From positions 11,547,980 through 11,611,979 of the forward strand of contig JBBMOA010000001.1 of NCBI GenBank assembly GCA_037954235.1: a stretch of 64,000 bases of DNA. Reading direction: 5' to 3'. The notes beneath the pieces were generated by a model. The model made no database searches and had not been told where the DNA came from. It saw only the letters and a list, made by a program, of their open reading frames with translations. Position 1 is the first letter of the stretch. Each line of letters begins with the position of its first letter. Position numbers and translations under genes: made by a program. The DNA is from Aulostomus chinensis. Lineage: Eukaryota; Chordata; Actinopteri; Syngnathiformes; Aulostomidae. Positions 1-9,434 of the stretch are shown here, piece by piece.

Positions 1-1490
1 GTCAGCATCACTTTGAGGTTATTCGAAAGTTTCACTCCATTACTGTTAGCATCATCTTGAGTTCATTAGCAATTCTTCCGACATCACTGTCGCAATATTT
101 TGAGGTTCGTAGCAACTTTTACTACATTACTTTCGCATTATTTTGAGGTTTGTAGCAACACTTACTACATGACTGTCAGCATCACTTTGAGGTTATTCGA
201 AAGTTTCATTCCATTACTGTTAGCATCATTTTGAGTTCATGAGCAACTTTCACTACATCACTGTCGCATCATTTTGAGATCTTTAGCAATTCTTCCGACA
301 TCACTGTCGCATTATTTTGAGGTTCGTAGCAACTCTTCCTTCATGACTGTCAGCATCACTTTGAGGTTGTTCGAAACTTTCACTCCATTACTGTTAGCAT
401 CATTTTGATTTCATTAGCAATTCTTACTACATCACTGTCGCATCTTTTTGAGATCATTAGCAATTCTTCTTACGTAACTGTCACATTATTTTGAGGTTCG
501 TAGCAACTTTTACTACATTACTGTCGCTTTATTTTGAGGTTCGTCGCAACTCTTAGTACATCACTGTCAGCATCACTTTGAGGTTATTCGAAACGTTCAC
601 TCCATTACTGTTAGCATCATTTTGAGTTCATTAGCAATTCTTACTAAATCACTGTCGCATCATTTTGAGATCATTAGCAATTCTTCTGACATCACTGTCG
701 CATTATATTGAGGTTCGTAGCAACTCTTACTACATGACTGTCAGCATCACTTTGAGGTGATTCGAAACACTTACTACATTACTGTAAGCATCACTGAGTT
801 GATTAGCAACTATCACTACATGACTGTTAGTATCATTTTGAGTTCATTAGCAATTCTTCCGACATCACTGTCGCAATATTTTGAGGTTCGTAGCAACTTT
901 TACTACATTACTGTCGCATTTTTTTGAGGTTCGTAGCAACTCTTACTAGAGCAACTCTTACTACAACTAACTCTTACTACTACTCTCTAGCAACTCTTAC
1001 TACATTACTGTCAGCATCACTTTGAGTTTATTAGCAACTGTCACTACATTACTGTTAGCATCATTTTGATTTCATGAGCAACTCTCACGACATCACTGTA
1101 GCATTGAATTGAGTTCATTAGCAACTCTTACGAAATGACTGTCAGCATCACTTTGAGGTTGTTCGAAACTCTTACTACATTTCTGTAAGCATCACTGAGT
1201 TTCTTAGCAACTATCACTACATTACTTTTAGCATCATCTTGAGTTCATTAGCAATTCTTCCGACATCACTGTCGCAATATTTTGAGGTTCGTAGCAACTT
1301 TTACTACATTACTGTCGCATTATTTTGAGGTTCGTAGCAACACTTACTACATGACTGTCAGCATCACTTTGAGGTTATTCGAAAGTTTCACTCCATTACT
1401 GTTAGCATCATCTTGAGTTCATTAGCAATTCTTCCGACATCACTGTCGCAATATTTTGAGGTTCGTTGCAACTTTTACTACATTACTGTG
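1..1490 (+). repeat. 43/44-bp satellite array, forward block, left end
   Basis: The stretch is tandem monomers of 43 or 44 bp that keep the cores 'gttcgtagcaac', 'ttcattagcaattctt' and 'gttattcgaaa' and end in 'ttttgag' or 'ctttgag'. Monomer types alternate in the order seen in the large array further right, so it is the same subfamily. The window begins inside the array. Around 930-1000 the register is lost: short pieces such as 'actcttactac' are repeated out of phase, which looks like local slippage. There is no gene. Open frames across it are by-products of the repeat. Confidence 0.97.
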
Positions 1491-1500
1491 GCAACAGTAA
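1483..1500. repeat. Tail-to-tail satellite inversion junction with hairpin
   Basis: Forward monomers stop and reverse-complement monomers start here. The junction reads ttactgt, ggca, acagtaa, a perfect 7-bp inverted repeat with a 4-base loop, because each arm is the same satellite core in opposite orientation. Just beyond it (about 1501-1510) a few extra bases interrupt the first reverse monomer. This marks either a true inversion breakpoint or a fold-back assembly join. Confidence 0.85.
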
Positions 1501-1905
1501 GATAGTGAAATGGAGTGAACGTTTCGAATAACCTCAAAGTGATGCTGAAAGTCATGTACTAAGAGTTGCTACGAACCTCAAAATAATGCGACAGTAATGT
1601 ATTAAAAGTTGCTACGAACCTCAAAATATTGCGACAGTGATGTCGGAAGAATTGCTAATAAACTCAAAATGATGCTAACAGTAATGTAGTGAGAGTTGCT
1701 ACGAACCTTTAAATAATGCAAAAATAATGTAGTAAGAGTTGCTACGAACATCAAAATAATGCGAAAGTGAAGTCGGAAGAATTGCTAATGATCTCAAAAT
1801 GATGCGACACTGATGTAGTAAGAATTGCTAATGAACTCAAAATGATGCTCACAACAAAGGAGTGAAAGTTTCGAATAACCTCAAAGTGCTGCTGACAGTC
1901 ATGTA
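1495..1905 (-). repeat. Satellite block, reverse orientation, main subfamily
   Basis: Reading the minus strand gives the same monomer types as 1-1490 and as the 47-kb array, including 'gttattcgaaacgttcactcc' type units and 'gttcgtagcaacttttac' units. The piece is only about nine monomers long. It separates the hairpin junction from a more diverged reverse block. No gene is present. Confidence 0.9.
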
Positions 1906-4900
1906 GTAAGAGTTGTTACTAACCTCAATTTAATGCTACAGTGATGTGGTGAGAGTTGATAGTAATTTCAAAATCACGCTGAAGTGATGTAATGAGAGTG
2001 GCTACTTACCTAAGAAATGATGCTACAGTGATGTGGTGAGAGTTGCTACGAATCTCAAAATGATGCTACAGTAATGTCGTGAGAGTTGCGACTATCCTCA
2101 AAATGATGCGACAATGATGTAGTGAGAGTTGCTACGATCCTCAAAATGATTCTACAGTGATGTGATGACAGTTGCTACTAACCTAAGAAATTATGCTGAC
2201 AGTGTTGTGGTGAGAGTTGATAGTAATTTCAAAATCATGCTAAAGCGATGTCATAAGAGTTGCTTCTAACCAAACAAATGATGCTACAGTGATGTGGTGA
2301 AAGTTGCTACGAACCTAAAACTGATACTTCCAGTAATGTCGTGAGAGTTGCTACAAACCTCAAAATGATGCTGCAGTGATGTCATGGGAGTTGCTACTAA
2401 CCTAAGAAATGATGCTACAGTTATATAACAAGAGTTGCTACAAATGTCAAAATGATGCAACAGTGATGTAGTGAGAGTTGATAGTAATTTCAAAATCACA
2501 CTAAAGTGATGTCGTGAGAGTTGCTACGATCCTCAAAATGATGCTCCAGTGATGTGGTGAGAGTTGCGACTATCCTCAAAATGATGCGACAGTGATGTAA
2601 TGAGAGTTGCTACAAATGTCCAAATGATGCTTAAGTGATGTAATGAGAGTTGCTACAAACCTAAGAAATGATGCTACAGTGATGTTATGACAGTTTCTAC
2701 TAACCTAAGAAATTATACTGACAGTGTTGTGGTGAGAGTTGATAGTAATTTCAAAATAAAGCGAAAGTGGTGTAATGACAGTTGATACTTCCCTAAGAAA
2801 TGATGCTACAGTGATGTGGTGAGGTTTGCTACGAACCGCAAAATGATGCTACAGTGATGCAATGAGAGTTGCTACGAATCTCAAAATGATGCTAGAGTGA
2901 TGTAATGAGATTTGCTACAAACCTAAGAAATGATGCTACAGTAATGTCGTGAGAGTTGCGACTATCCTCAAAATGATGCGACAATGATGTATTGAGAGCT
3001 TCTACGATCCTCAAAATGATGCTACAGTGATGTTATGACAGTTGCTACTCACCGAAGAAATTATACTGACAGTGTTGTGGTGAGAGTTGATAGTAATTTC
3101 AAAATCATGCTAAAGTGATGTCATGAGAGTTGCTTCTAACCGAAGAAATGATGCTACAGTGATATAGGCAGAGTTGGTACGATGCTCAAACTGATGCTTC
3201 CAGTCATGTAGTGAGAGTTGCTACAAACCTCAAAATGATGCTACAGTGATGTCATGGGAGATGCTACTAACCTAAGAAATGATGCTACAGTGATGTAGTG
3301 AGAGTTGCTACGAACCGCAAAATGATGCTACAGTGATGTAATGAGGGTTGCTATTTACCTAAGAAATGATGCTACAGTGATGTGGTGAGAGTTGCTACTA
3401 ACCTAAGAAATGATGCGACAGTGATGTAGTGAGAGTTGCTACTAACCTAAGAAATGATGCGACAGTGATGTAGTGAGAGTTGCGACTAATCTCAAAATGA
3501 TGGTACAGTGATGTAGTGAGAGTTGCTACGATGCTCAAAATGATGCTTACAGTAATGTTGTGAGAGTTGCTTAAAACCTCAAAATAATGCTACAGTCATG
3601 TCGTGAGAGTTGCGACTATCCTCAAAATGATGTTAAGTGATGTAATGAGAGTTGCGACAAACCTAAGAAGTGATGCTACAGTGATGTGGTGAGAGTTGAT
3701 ACTAATTTCAAAATAATTCTAAAGTGGTGTAGTGAGAGTTGCTACGAACCGCAAAATGATGTTACAGTGATGAAATGAGAGTTGCTACTTACTTAAGAAA
3801 TGATGCTACAGTGATGTGGTGAGAGTTGCTACGAACCTCAAAATGATGGTACAGTGATGTAATGACAGTTGCTAGGAATCTCAAAATGATGCTCCAGTAA
3901 TGTCGTGAGAGTTGTGACTATCCTCAAAATGATGCGACAGTGATGTAATGAGAGTTGCTACAAATGTCCAAATGATGCTTAAATGATGTAATGAGAGTGG
4001 CTACAAACCTAAGAAATGATGCTACAGTGATGTAATGAGAGTTGCTACAAATGACCAAATGATGCTAGAGTGATGTAATGAGAGTTGCTACAAACCTAAG
4101 AAATTATGCTACAGACATGTGCTGAGAGTTGATAGTAATTTCAAAATCATGCTAAAGTGATGTATTGAGAGTTGCTACTTAACTGAGAAATGATGCGACA
4201 GTGATGTGGTGAGAGTTGCTACGAACCTCACAATGATGCGACAGTGATGTAGTGAGAGTTGCTACGATCCTCAAAATGATGCGACAGTGATGTGGTGAGA
4301 GTTGCTACGATCCTCAAAATGAGGTGGCAATGATGTAGTGAGAGTTGATACAAATCTCAAACTGATGCTGACAGTGATGTAGTGAGACTTGATAGTAATT
4401 TCAAAATAATGCTAAAGCGGTGTAATGAGAGTTGCTACTTCCCTAAGAAATGATGCTACAGTGATGTAGTGAGGTTTGCTACGAACCTCAAAATGATGCT
4501 ACAGTGATGTAATTAGAGTTGCTACTAATCTCAAAATGATGCTAGAGTGATGTAATGAGATTTGCTACAAACCTAAGAAATGATGCTACAGTGATGTCAT
4601 GGGAGTTGCTACTTACTTAAGAAATGATGCTACAGTGATGTGGTGAGAGTTGCTACGAACCTCAAAATGATGGTACAGTGATGTAATGACAGTTGCTAGG
4701 AATCTCAAAATGATGCTCCAGTAATGTCGTGAGAGTTGCGACTATCCTCAAAATGATGCTACAGTGATGTAATGGGAGTTGCTACAAATGTCCAAATGAT
4801 GCTTAAGTGATGTAATGAGAGTGGCTACAAACCTAAGAAATTATGCTACAGTGATGTGGTGAGAGTTTATAGTAATTTCAAAATCATGCTAAAGTGATGT

Positions 4901-5231
4901 AATGAGAGTTGCTACTTACCGAAGAAATGATGCTACAGTGATGTGGTGAGACTTGCTACGAATCTCAAAATGATGCTACAGTAATGTCGTGAGAGTTGCT
5001 ACTATCCTAAAAATGATGCGACAGTGATGCGATAATTGCGATGAAGCTCATAATGAAACTACAGTGATGTATTAAGAGTTGCTTAAAACCTCAAAATGAT
5101 GCTACAGTCATTTTGGGAGAGTTGCTAAAAACCTCAAAATGATGCGACAGTGATGTAATGAGAGTTGCTACTAACCTAAGAAATGATGCGACAGTGATGT
5201 GGTGAGAGTTGCTAGGAACCTCAAAATGATG
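1905..5231 (-). repeat. Satellite block, reverse orientation, diverged subfamily
   Basis: About 75 monomers of 43-44 bp lie in reverse orientation. They differ from the main subfamily: on the plus strand they alternate 'cctcaaaatgatgctacag' with 'cctaagaaatgatgctacag', and 'gtgatgtggtgagagttgc' is frequent. The 'ttcgaa' monomer type is missing, and the 174-bp four-monomer order is not obvious. Divergence between copies is higher than in the large array, as expected for an older array edge. The block ends at 5231-5234, where it meets the transposase relic. Confidence 0.93.
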
Positions 5232-5235
5232 CAGG

Positions 5236-5640
5236 GTGACTTTGTGGAAAGTCTTGCACTCCCAACACATTCATTCTCACTAATGCAGTGACAGGTCAGA
5301 GCCAAGGGAGCCTCCATGTCCACAGATGTCCACATGGCAGCTGGACTTCCTTTTTCACTCCTTCCATTCCTCCTGGTACTTTTTGGCCACCGTTTGTTTG
5401 ATGGTCTGAAAATGACACCCAGAGTAAATCAATACATTGAAATTAGAGATGAAATAAACTGGAGATATCAACTACTGCTTTAGATCATTTCCACACAAAC
5501 CTTTCTGGTTGGCAAACATATGAGGCTCAAGGACCTGAACCAGTTCCCTGAAACCTTCCCTCTCAACAGTGCTGAGGGGCTGGCAGTCCTTCAGGATGAA
5601 ATTCAGCAGAGCCTCATCCAGCATCTGCTTCCTGGAAGCT
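5236..5640 (-). pseudogene. hAT/ZBED-type transposase relic, cut by satellite
   Basis: On the minus strand, starting after a pyrimidine-rich acceptor-like 'ctttaaccatccag', the frame reads KQMLDEALLNFILKDCQPLS and then VEREGFRELVQVLEP. This is the conserved segment before the catalytic core of hAT transposases and host ZBED proteins. After about 105 bp of intron-like sequence ending in 'cattttcag' comes TIKQTVAKKYQEEWKE and a stop. In another frame follow MWTSVDMEAPLALTCHC and then LGVQDFPQSHPA. The order matches the family, so the identification is strong. At least two frame changes and a stop show that it is dead. The last residues abut the satellite at 5231-5234. No BED finger, remaining catalytic core or dimerisation domain is visible. 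It could be an old intron-containing hAT copy or a broken domesticated ZBED gene. Confidence 0.82.
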
Positions 5641-6080
5641 GGATGGTTAAAGATGAAGGAGAGAAGAAATGAATAGGAATTAATGATCAATGAAGTAACT
5701 GTGAGTCTGTTGGAGAGTGGCTGTATACCTGAGTTCATCCTGGTGGATCTGGGACTTCATTCTCATGCCTGGCCCCATCATGCCTCAGCACTGAAGAGGT
5801 GCTTTTGTTGAGATGAGACGCTTCTGTCCAACAAATGCGACATTCAACCTGCAGAAAAGAACATGAGTGCTCAGCTAAAAGTTCCTTTCTTCATGGTGAC
5901 TGGTGTTTCTTAGTCTTAGACCACCAGGTTTCCAATGAGGTGTATCGGATACGTTGTTGTGTGCCGCTGAAATCCGTCCAATTCCGGCGTTGTTTCCTCA
6001 TGAAATATGTTTGCCTTAAAGCTCATTAAAGTGTTGAACCACAATATCGTTCACCATAACTGAGTCAACTTCAAGATAAC
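5641..6080. other. Single-copy spacer between transposase and MADF relics
   Basis: No convincing gene is seen. On the minus strand, 'gatgaactcag' followed by 'gtatac' near 5727-5740 resembles an exon end with a splice donor, and could be an upstream exon of the transposase relic, but its translation is not recognised. At about 5812-5832, 'gatgagacgcttctgtccaa' closely resembles one unit of the 43-bp minisatellite at 6755-7162 and is probably a lone diverged copy. Open frames of 60-100 codons here have no recognisable domains. Confidence 0.5.
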
Positions 6081-6437
6081 CTACTTCTACATTCCAGTCC
6101 CGGCTGCTCCTGTTCTGCCGCAGTCCAGAAAACAACAACCCGATACAATTGGCGCTCCTTCCCACAGCTCCGGCCCGGATCCGCATGGTTCCGCTGACTG
6201 ACTGTGAGACGCGCTCCCTCCAGAGTGGCACAGCCCGATGGGGGTCCTTATCTGGCACGGGGGCGTAAAACAGGTGCGACTGGAAAGCCTGGTTTATTCT
6301 GCGTCGAGGGAACGCGTTGCTCTGCAATTCACCGCCAAGCCGCTAGGGGGTGTGGCTTTGTCTTTGTATTGTTTACGGGGCTCTTGTCGGATTCCTTGGT
6401 TTTCTTCCGGTCACAGACAACAATTGTTGGCCATTTG

Positions 6438-6524
6438 TCAGTCTTTGTAGTGCCGCGAAGAGGCGTTGTAGAGGTGGTCGTACTTGAGCACCTCCTCGAT
6501 AATCCTTTCTTCAGCTTGGTCCAT
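6438..6524 (-). pseudogene. MADF-domain protein, N-terminal relic
   Basis: The minus strand from the ATG at 6524 reads MDQAEERIIEEVLKYDHLYN followed by ASSRHYKD and a TGA at 6438-6440. The pattern acidic-E-x-hydrophobic-I-EEV-K-hydrophobic-LY-(S)-x-x-YKD is the start of a MADF domain, a Myb-related DNA-binding domain of Adf-1-like factors that is abundant in fish and Harbinger-type elements. Directly after the stop the frame continues QMANN, as a MADF domain would, so the TGA looks like a point mutation of a serine codon. The usual W..IA core that should follow is lost. Only 28 codons of the roughly 80-residue domain remain. A promoter-like segment lies just upstream, so this was probably a first exon. 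Confidence 0.65.
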
Positions 6525-6556
6525 TTTTTCTTGGAGCCTTCACCACAGAAACTTTG

Positions 6557-6640
6557 AAAATGGCGGTGTTGCTGTGCCGCGACTGAACCGGAAATAACGT
6601 TCTGAGCGGACCAATCACAGTACTCGACGATGACGTCACC
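6557..6640 (-). promoter_or_regulatory. CpG-rich TATA-less promoter-like cluster
   Basis: Within 85 bp there is a YY1-like core aaaatggcgg (6557-6566), an ETS-like ccggaa (6588-6593), a CCAAT box (6611-6615) and a perfect cAMP-response element tgacgtca (6631-6638). The surrounding 6.1-6.7 kb is much richer in G+C and CpG than the satellite DNA. The cluster sits 30-115 bp upstream of the minus-strand MADF ATG, so it probably drove that gene, perhaps in both directions. The factor names rest on motif recognition only. Confidence 0.55.
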
Positions 6641-6754
6641 ACGCGTCGACGCTATGCGTAAGCAGGATTTTTTGGAGGCGCGTTTCAGGCTACGGCGGAG
6701 GTATGAATACTACGCGACTCAGAAGCATAAATCAGGCTTAAATCAGGCTTTATA

Positions 6755-7162
6755 GTCCAACAGGAAGTTAGCATGTCAGGGATGAGACACCCTTTTCGTC
6801 CAACAGGAAGTTAGCATGTCAGGGATGAGACACCCTGATAGTCCAAAAGGAAGTTAGCATGTCAGGGATGAGACACGCTTATCGTCCAACAGGAAGTTAG
6901 CATGTCAGGGATGAGACACGCTTATCGTCCAACAGGAAGTTAACATGTCAGGGATGAGACATGCTTATCGTCCAACAGGAAGTTAGCATGTCAGGGATGA
7001 GACACGCTTATCGTCCAACAGGAAGTTAGCATTTCAGGGATGAGACACGCTTATCGTCCAACAGGAAGTTAGCATGTCAGGGATGAGACACGCTTATCGT
7101 CCAACAGGAAGTTAGCATGTCAGGGATGAGACACCCTGATAGTCCAACAGGAAGTTAGCATC
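6755..7162 (+). repeat. 43-bp minisatellite, 9.5 copies
   Basis: Units beginning 'gtccaacaggaagttagcat' start at 6755, 6798, 6841, 6884, 6927, 6970, 7013, 7056, 7099 and 7142, exactly 43 bp apart. Copies differ by a few substitutions (for example 'acaccctgatagtcc' against 'acacgcttatcgtcc'). First and last units share the 'gatagtcc' type, and the middle ones are nearly identical. The sequence is not obviously related to the surrounding satellite although the unit length is the same. Confidence 0.97.
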
Positions 7163-7359
7163 TCCATGGTTCCCTTGACCAGAAGCCAGTGGGATCGTTC
7201 CATTCTGACATCTTGATTGACATTTGTCCTTCTCTTAGCTAAATAGCTGGCAATCATTTGAAAAAACCTTGATTTACTTTTTGTATTTTGATCTTCAGCT
7301 CATTTGCATACTTTTGTTAAAATTCTCCCCTTTTTGTCTTTTTTTTCTGCTGTTTTTAG
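7163..7359. other. Spacer before laminin exon 1
   Basis: AT-rich sequence with no gene. Its last 35 bases are a long pyrimidine tract ending 'gctgtttttag', a good splice acceptor for the laminin exon that follows. No earlier laminin exon is visible between here and the MADF/transposase relics, although a full alpha-5 gene has dozens of exons upstream of this part. Confidence 0.6.
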
Positions 7360-7467
7360 CACAAAGTCCACCTGGTGCCTAAAGACCAGTTCAGCATGGA
7401 CTACGTTGAACCTTCAGTCCGCTGCATCAGCACCCATGGATGGTTCCCCCCTGACAGGAGGATTCTG
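7360..7467 (+). pseudogene. Laminin alpha-5-like exon block 1
   Basis: The 108-bp block lies between acceptor 'tgtttttag' and donor 'gtgagg'. It is phase 0 at both ends and open throughout, starting HKVHLVPKDQFSMDYVEP and continuing SVRCISTHGWF. The VP-DQFSM-YVEP-V-CI pattern matches the laminin alpha region just before its internal globular domain. The last residues (PPDRRIL) fit the family poorly, and a small shift near the end is possible because the next block is best read in another phase. Confidence 0.72.
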
Positions 7468-7490
7468 GTGAGGAACATTAGTGGGACAGC

Positions 7491-8008
7491 GCTCTTGTTA
7501 GAACGGTTCTGATCCACCTTCCCTCCCCCTGTAGCTCCTCCTGTGTCCCCTCAGCGCTCTTGTTAGAACGGTTCTGATCCACCTTCCCTCCCCCTGTAGC
7601 TCCACCTTTGTCCCCTCAGCGCTCTTGTTAGAACGGTTCTGATCCACCTTCCTCCCTCTGTAGCTCCTCCTGTGTCCTCTCAGCGCTCTTGTTATAACGG
7701 TTCTGATCCACCTCCCCTCCCCCTGTAGGTCCTCCTGTGTCCCCTCAGCGCTCTTGTTAGAAGGGTTCTGATCCACCTTCCCTCCCCCTGTAGCTCCTCC
7801 TGTGTCCCCTCAGCGCTCTTGTTAGAACGGTTCTGATCCACCTTCCCTCCCCCTGTAGCTCCTCCTGTGTCCCCTCAGCGCTCTTGTTAGAACGGTTCTG
7901 ATCCACCTTCCCTCCCCCTGTAGCTCCTCCTGTGTCCCCTCAGCGCTCTTGTTAGAAGGGTTCTGATCCACCTTCCCTCCCCCTGTAGCTCCTCCTGTGT
8001 CCCCTCAG
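7491..8008 (+). repeat. 65-bp minisatellite filling laminin intron 1, 8 copies
   Basis: Units start at 7491, 7556, 7621, 7685, 7750, 7815, 7880 and 7945; seven are 65 bp and the one at 7621 is 64 bp. Each reads 'gctcttgttagaacggttct', then a pyrimidine-rich 'ccttccctccccctgtagct' and 'gtgtcccctcag'. The last unit's 'cccctcag' is the acceptor of laminin block 2 at 8009. Every unit therefore carries a pyrimidine tract plus CAG. Minus-strand open frames across it are repeat artefacts. Confidence 0.97.
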
Positions 8009-8200
8009 GTTTCCAAACTCCCTCCCACTGGCTGGTGCTGAAGGAGGGCCAGAGCTCCTCCTACAGGAGCCCATCCTGGCCTCCCCCGCTGCAGCTCCTC
8101 CACTGCCCTCCCACCAGAGAGATGAGCCCCCTGGTTCAGAGGTGACAGACCACCTCTGGGAGCAGACAACAGAGACCACATCAGGCTGGACTCCGTGCAG
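8009..8200 (+). pseudogene. Laminin alpha-5-like exon block 2, frame-disrupted
   Basis: The block is bounded by acceptor 'cccctcag' and donor 'gtacgg' and is 192 bp, a multiple of three. The phase joining blocks 1 and 3 meets stops at codons 11 and 40. The first half reads best one frame over (FQTPSHWLVLKEGQSSS, resembling the TPP-hydrophobic run of the family), while the end reads best in phase 0 (ADNRDHIRLDSVQ). The block therefore needs at least one frame change. The identification rests mainly on its position and ends. Confidence 0.55.
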
Positions 8201-8873
8201 GTACGGAGGCTGACGGCTGCTGAGTGAGTGAGTTTACGACGCTCCCACCACTGCTGCTGGATTGATTTAACACATCTGGAATATTTAGATTTATTCTGGG
8301 TCAACATCTGCATCTGTTGAAGTCCTCAGTCTCCATGCAGGTGGTGTTGTTCCAGATAAAAGGTCTCAATAACAGCATCACTCCAGGTGAAACCATTCCA
8401 AAGAAGGCTAAGTGGAGCTGGCATATCAGCCCCCAATGGAAGCCTGCTGCTGCTGCCAAGCTCTCCCTGTCATCATGGAAAAGTTGATTGTTCAACTCAA
8501 TGTTTTTCCCATTGGGAGGAGATTTGTTGTTCCACCATGAAGTCTTTTCTTGTGATGAGTTTGTGTGTTGTAGTAGCATGAAGATATCTTGTTATCATGA
8601 TCAACTCATCTGGCCTGGTGGAAGAACGCTGCTGTGTTTGGATTCAGACGAGTCAAATCTGAACCACGGACTTGTAGTTTTATCCTCGGTCTCCGGACTC
8701 ATAAAATGGAGACCGGCCCAGTTTGACACTTTTGAACTCCTCCATGATGTTCAAATCTCATGACTGAGATTCGTGATTGGAAACATCGGCGGTTCAGGAA
8801 AGAAAACATGTACCATTGAACATCGCTCTCATCCTTCTACTCAGAACGCTGCGGTGGACTCCACCGTGTCCAG
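8201..8873 (+). other. Intron-like sequence of the laminin fragment
   Basis: This 673-bp gap between blocks 2 and 3 begins with donor 'gtacgg' and ends in 'ccgtgtccag'. Short open frames on both strands (60-105 codons) show no laminin or other recognisable domain. A second possible acceptor, 'ttctactcag' at 8835-8844, would extend block 3 by 29 bp. Confidence 0.5.
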
Positions 8874-8969
8874 GCTTTGGGCAGATACGTCTTCATCCTC
8901 CACCACCACCAGCCGCTCCACCCCACCCACCCTGTGCAGGTCTACATTACCAGGGTCGGATCTGGCAGG
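8874..8969 (+). pseudogene. Laminin alpha-5-like exon block 3 with 1-bp frameshift
   Basis: The frame from 8874 reads ALGRYVFILHHHQPLHPTHP and VQVYI, matching the LGRYVF-hydrophobic-H-x-x-Q-x-x-HPT-P signature of laminin alpha chains. The expected G-RIWQG follows only in the next frame, from about 8954. Adding one base near 8953 restores both the motif and phase 1 at the donor 'gtggag', which then fits the phase of block 4 (G plus GC). A single-base deletion is the simplest reading. Confidence 0.75.
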
Positions 8970-9054
8970 GTGGAGGATCTTTGATTCATCTTAGCTTTCC
9001 TGCTCCGGCTGTTTGAGAAACATTCAAATGGAGATGGTTGTTTGTGTCTTCCAG

Positions 9055-9192
9055 GCCACGCCAACGCCTCCTTCTGTCCCCACGCTTACGGCTGCCGAAA
9101 CGTGCCGGTGTCTGAAAACCAGATCATTCTGGATGTGCCGGACCACCAGGTCCTCCTCACCTGCAGGTTCCTGCAGGCAGAGCCCTGTGTTG
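9055..9192 (+). pseudogene. Laminin alpha-5-like exon block 4
   Basis: Acceptor 'tttgtgtcttccag', donor 'gtaggt', 138 bp, entering in phase 1 and leaving in phase 1. It is open and reads HANASFCPHAYGCRNVPVSE then NQIILDVPDHQVLLTCRF. The ANASFCP-x-x-GCR motif is diagnostic for this part of laminin alpha-3/alpha-5. The end (LQAEPCVG) is weakly conserved. Confidence 0.8.
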
Positions 9193-9285
9193 GTAGGTTT
9201 CCTGCTCCTCTGCTGGACTGATACCCTCTCCCTCTCCCGACACGTATCTGCTGTTTCTACTCTGTGCCTCCTTCTCCTCTGTCAG

Positions 9286-9434
9286 GCCTGGACTTCTTCC
9301 TTCTGTCTCTCCAGAATTACGTCCTGGTGGTGACTGAGAGCAGCTCCAGCTCCAGCTCCCTGAACCAAGAACCACTGGAGAAATCTGACCACTTCATCAG
9401 CAACTGTGGCCTCAACAGCTTTCATGTCAAGTCG
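9286..9434 (+). pseudogene. Laminin alpha-5-like exon block 5
   Basis: Reading from the acceptor 'tctcctctgtcag' gives GLDFFLLSLQ, NYVLVVTE, a run of seven serines, EPLEKSDHFISNCGLNSFHV and donor 'gtgtct'. YVLVV and EPL-KS-FIS-CG match the family. A stronger acceptor, 'ccttctgtctctccag' at 9299-9314, would start the exon at NYVLVV and remove eight extra residues, but then the phase no longer joins block 4. The serine run comes from an (agctcc) microsatellite. Confidence 0.77.

Noticed and set aside
7498..8179. Minus-strand frames with repeated GEGRWIRTV/GHRRSYRG
   Set aside because: They are translations of the 65-bp minisatellite, opposite to laminin exons.
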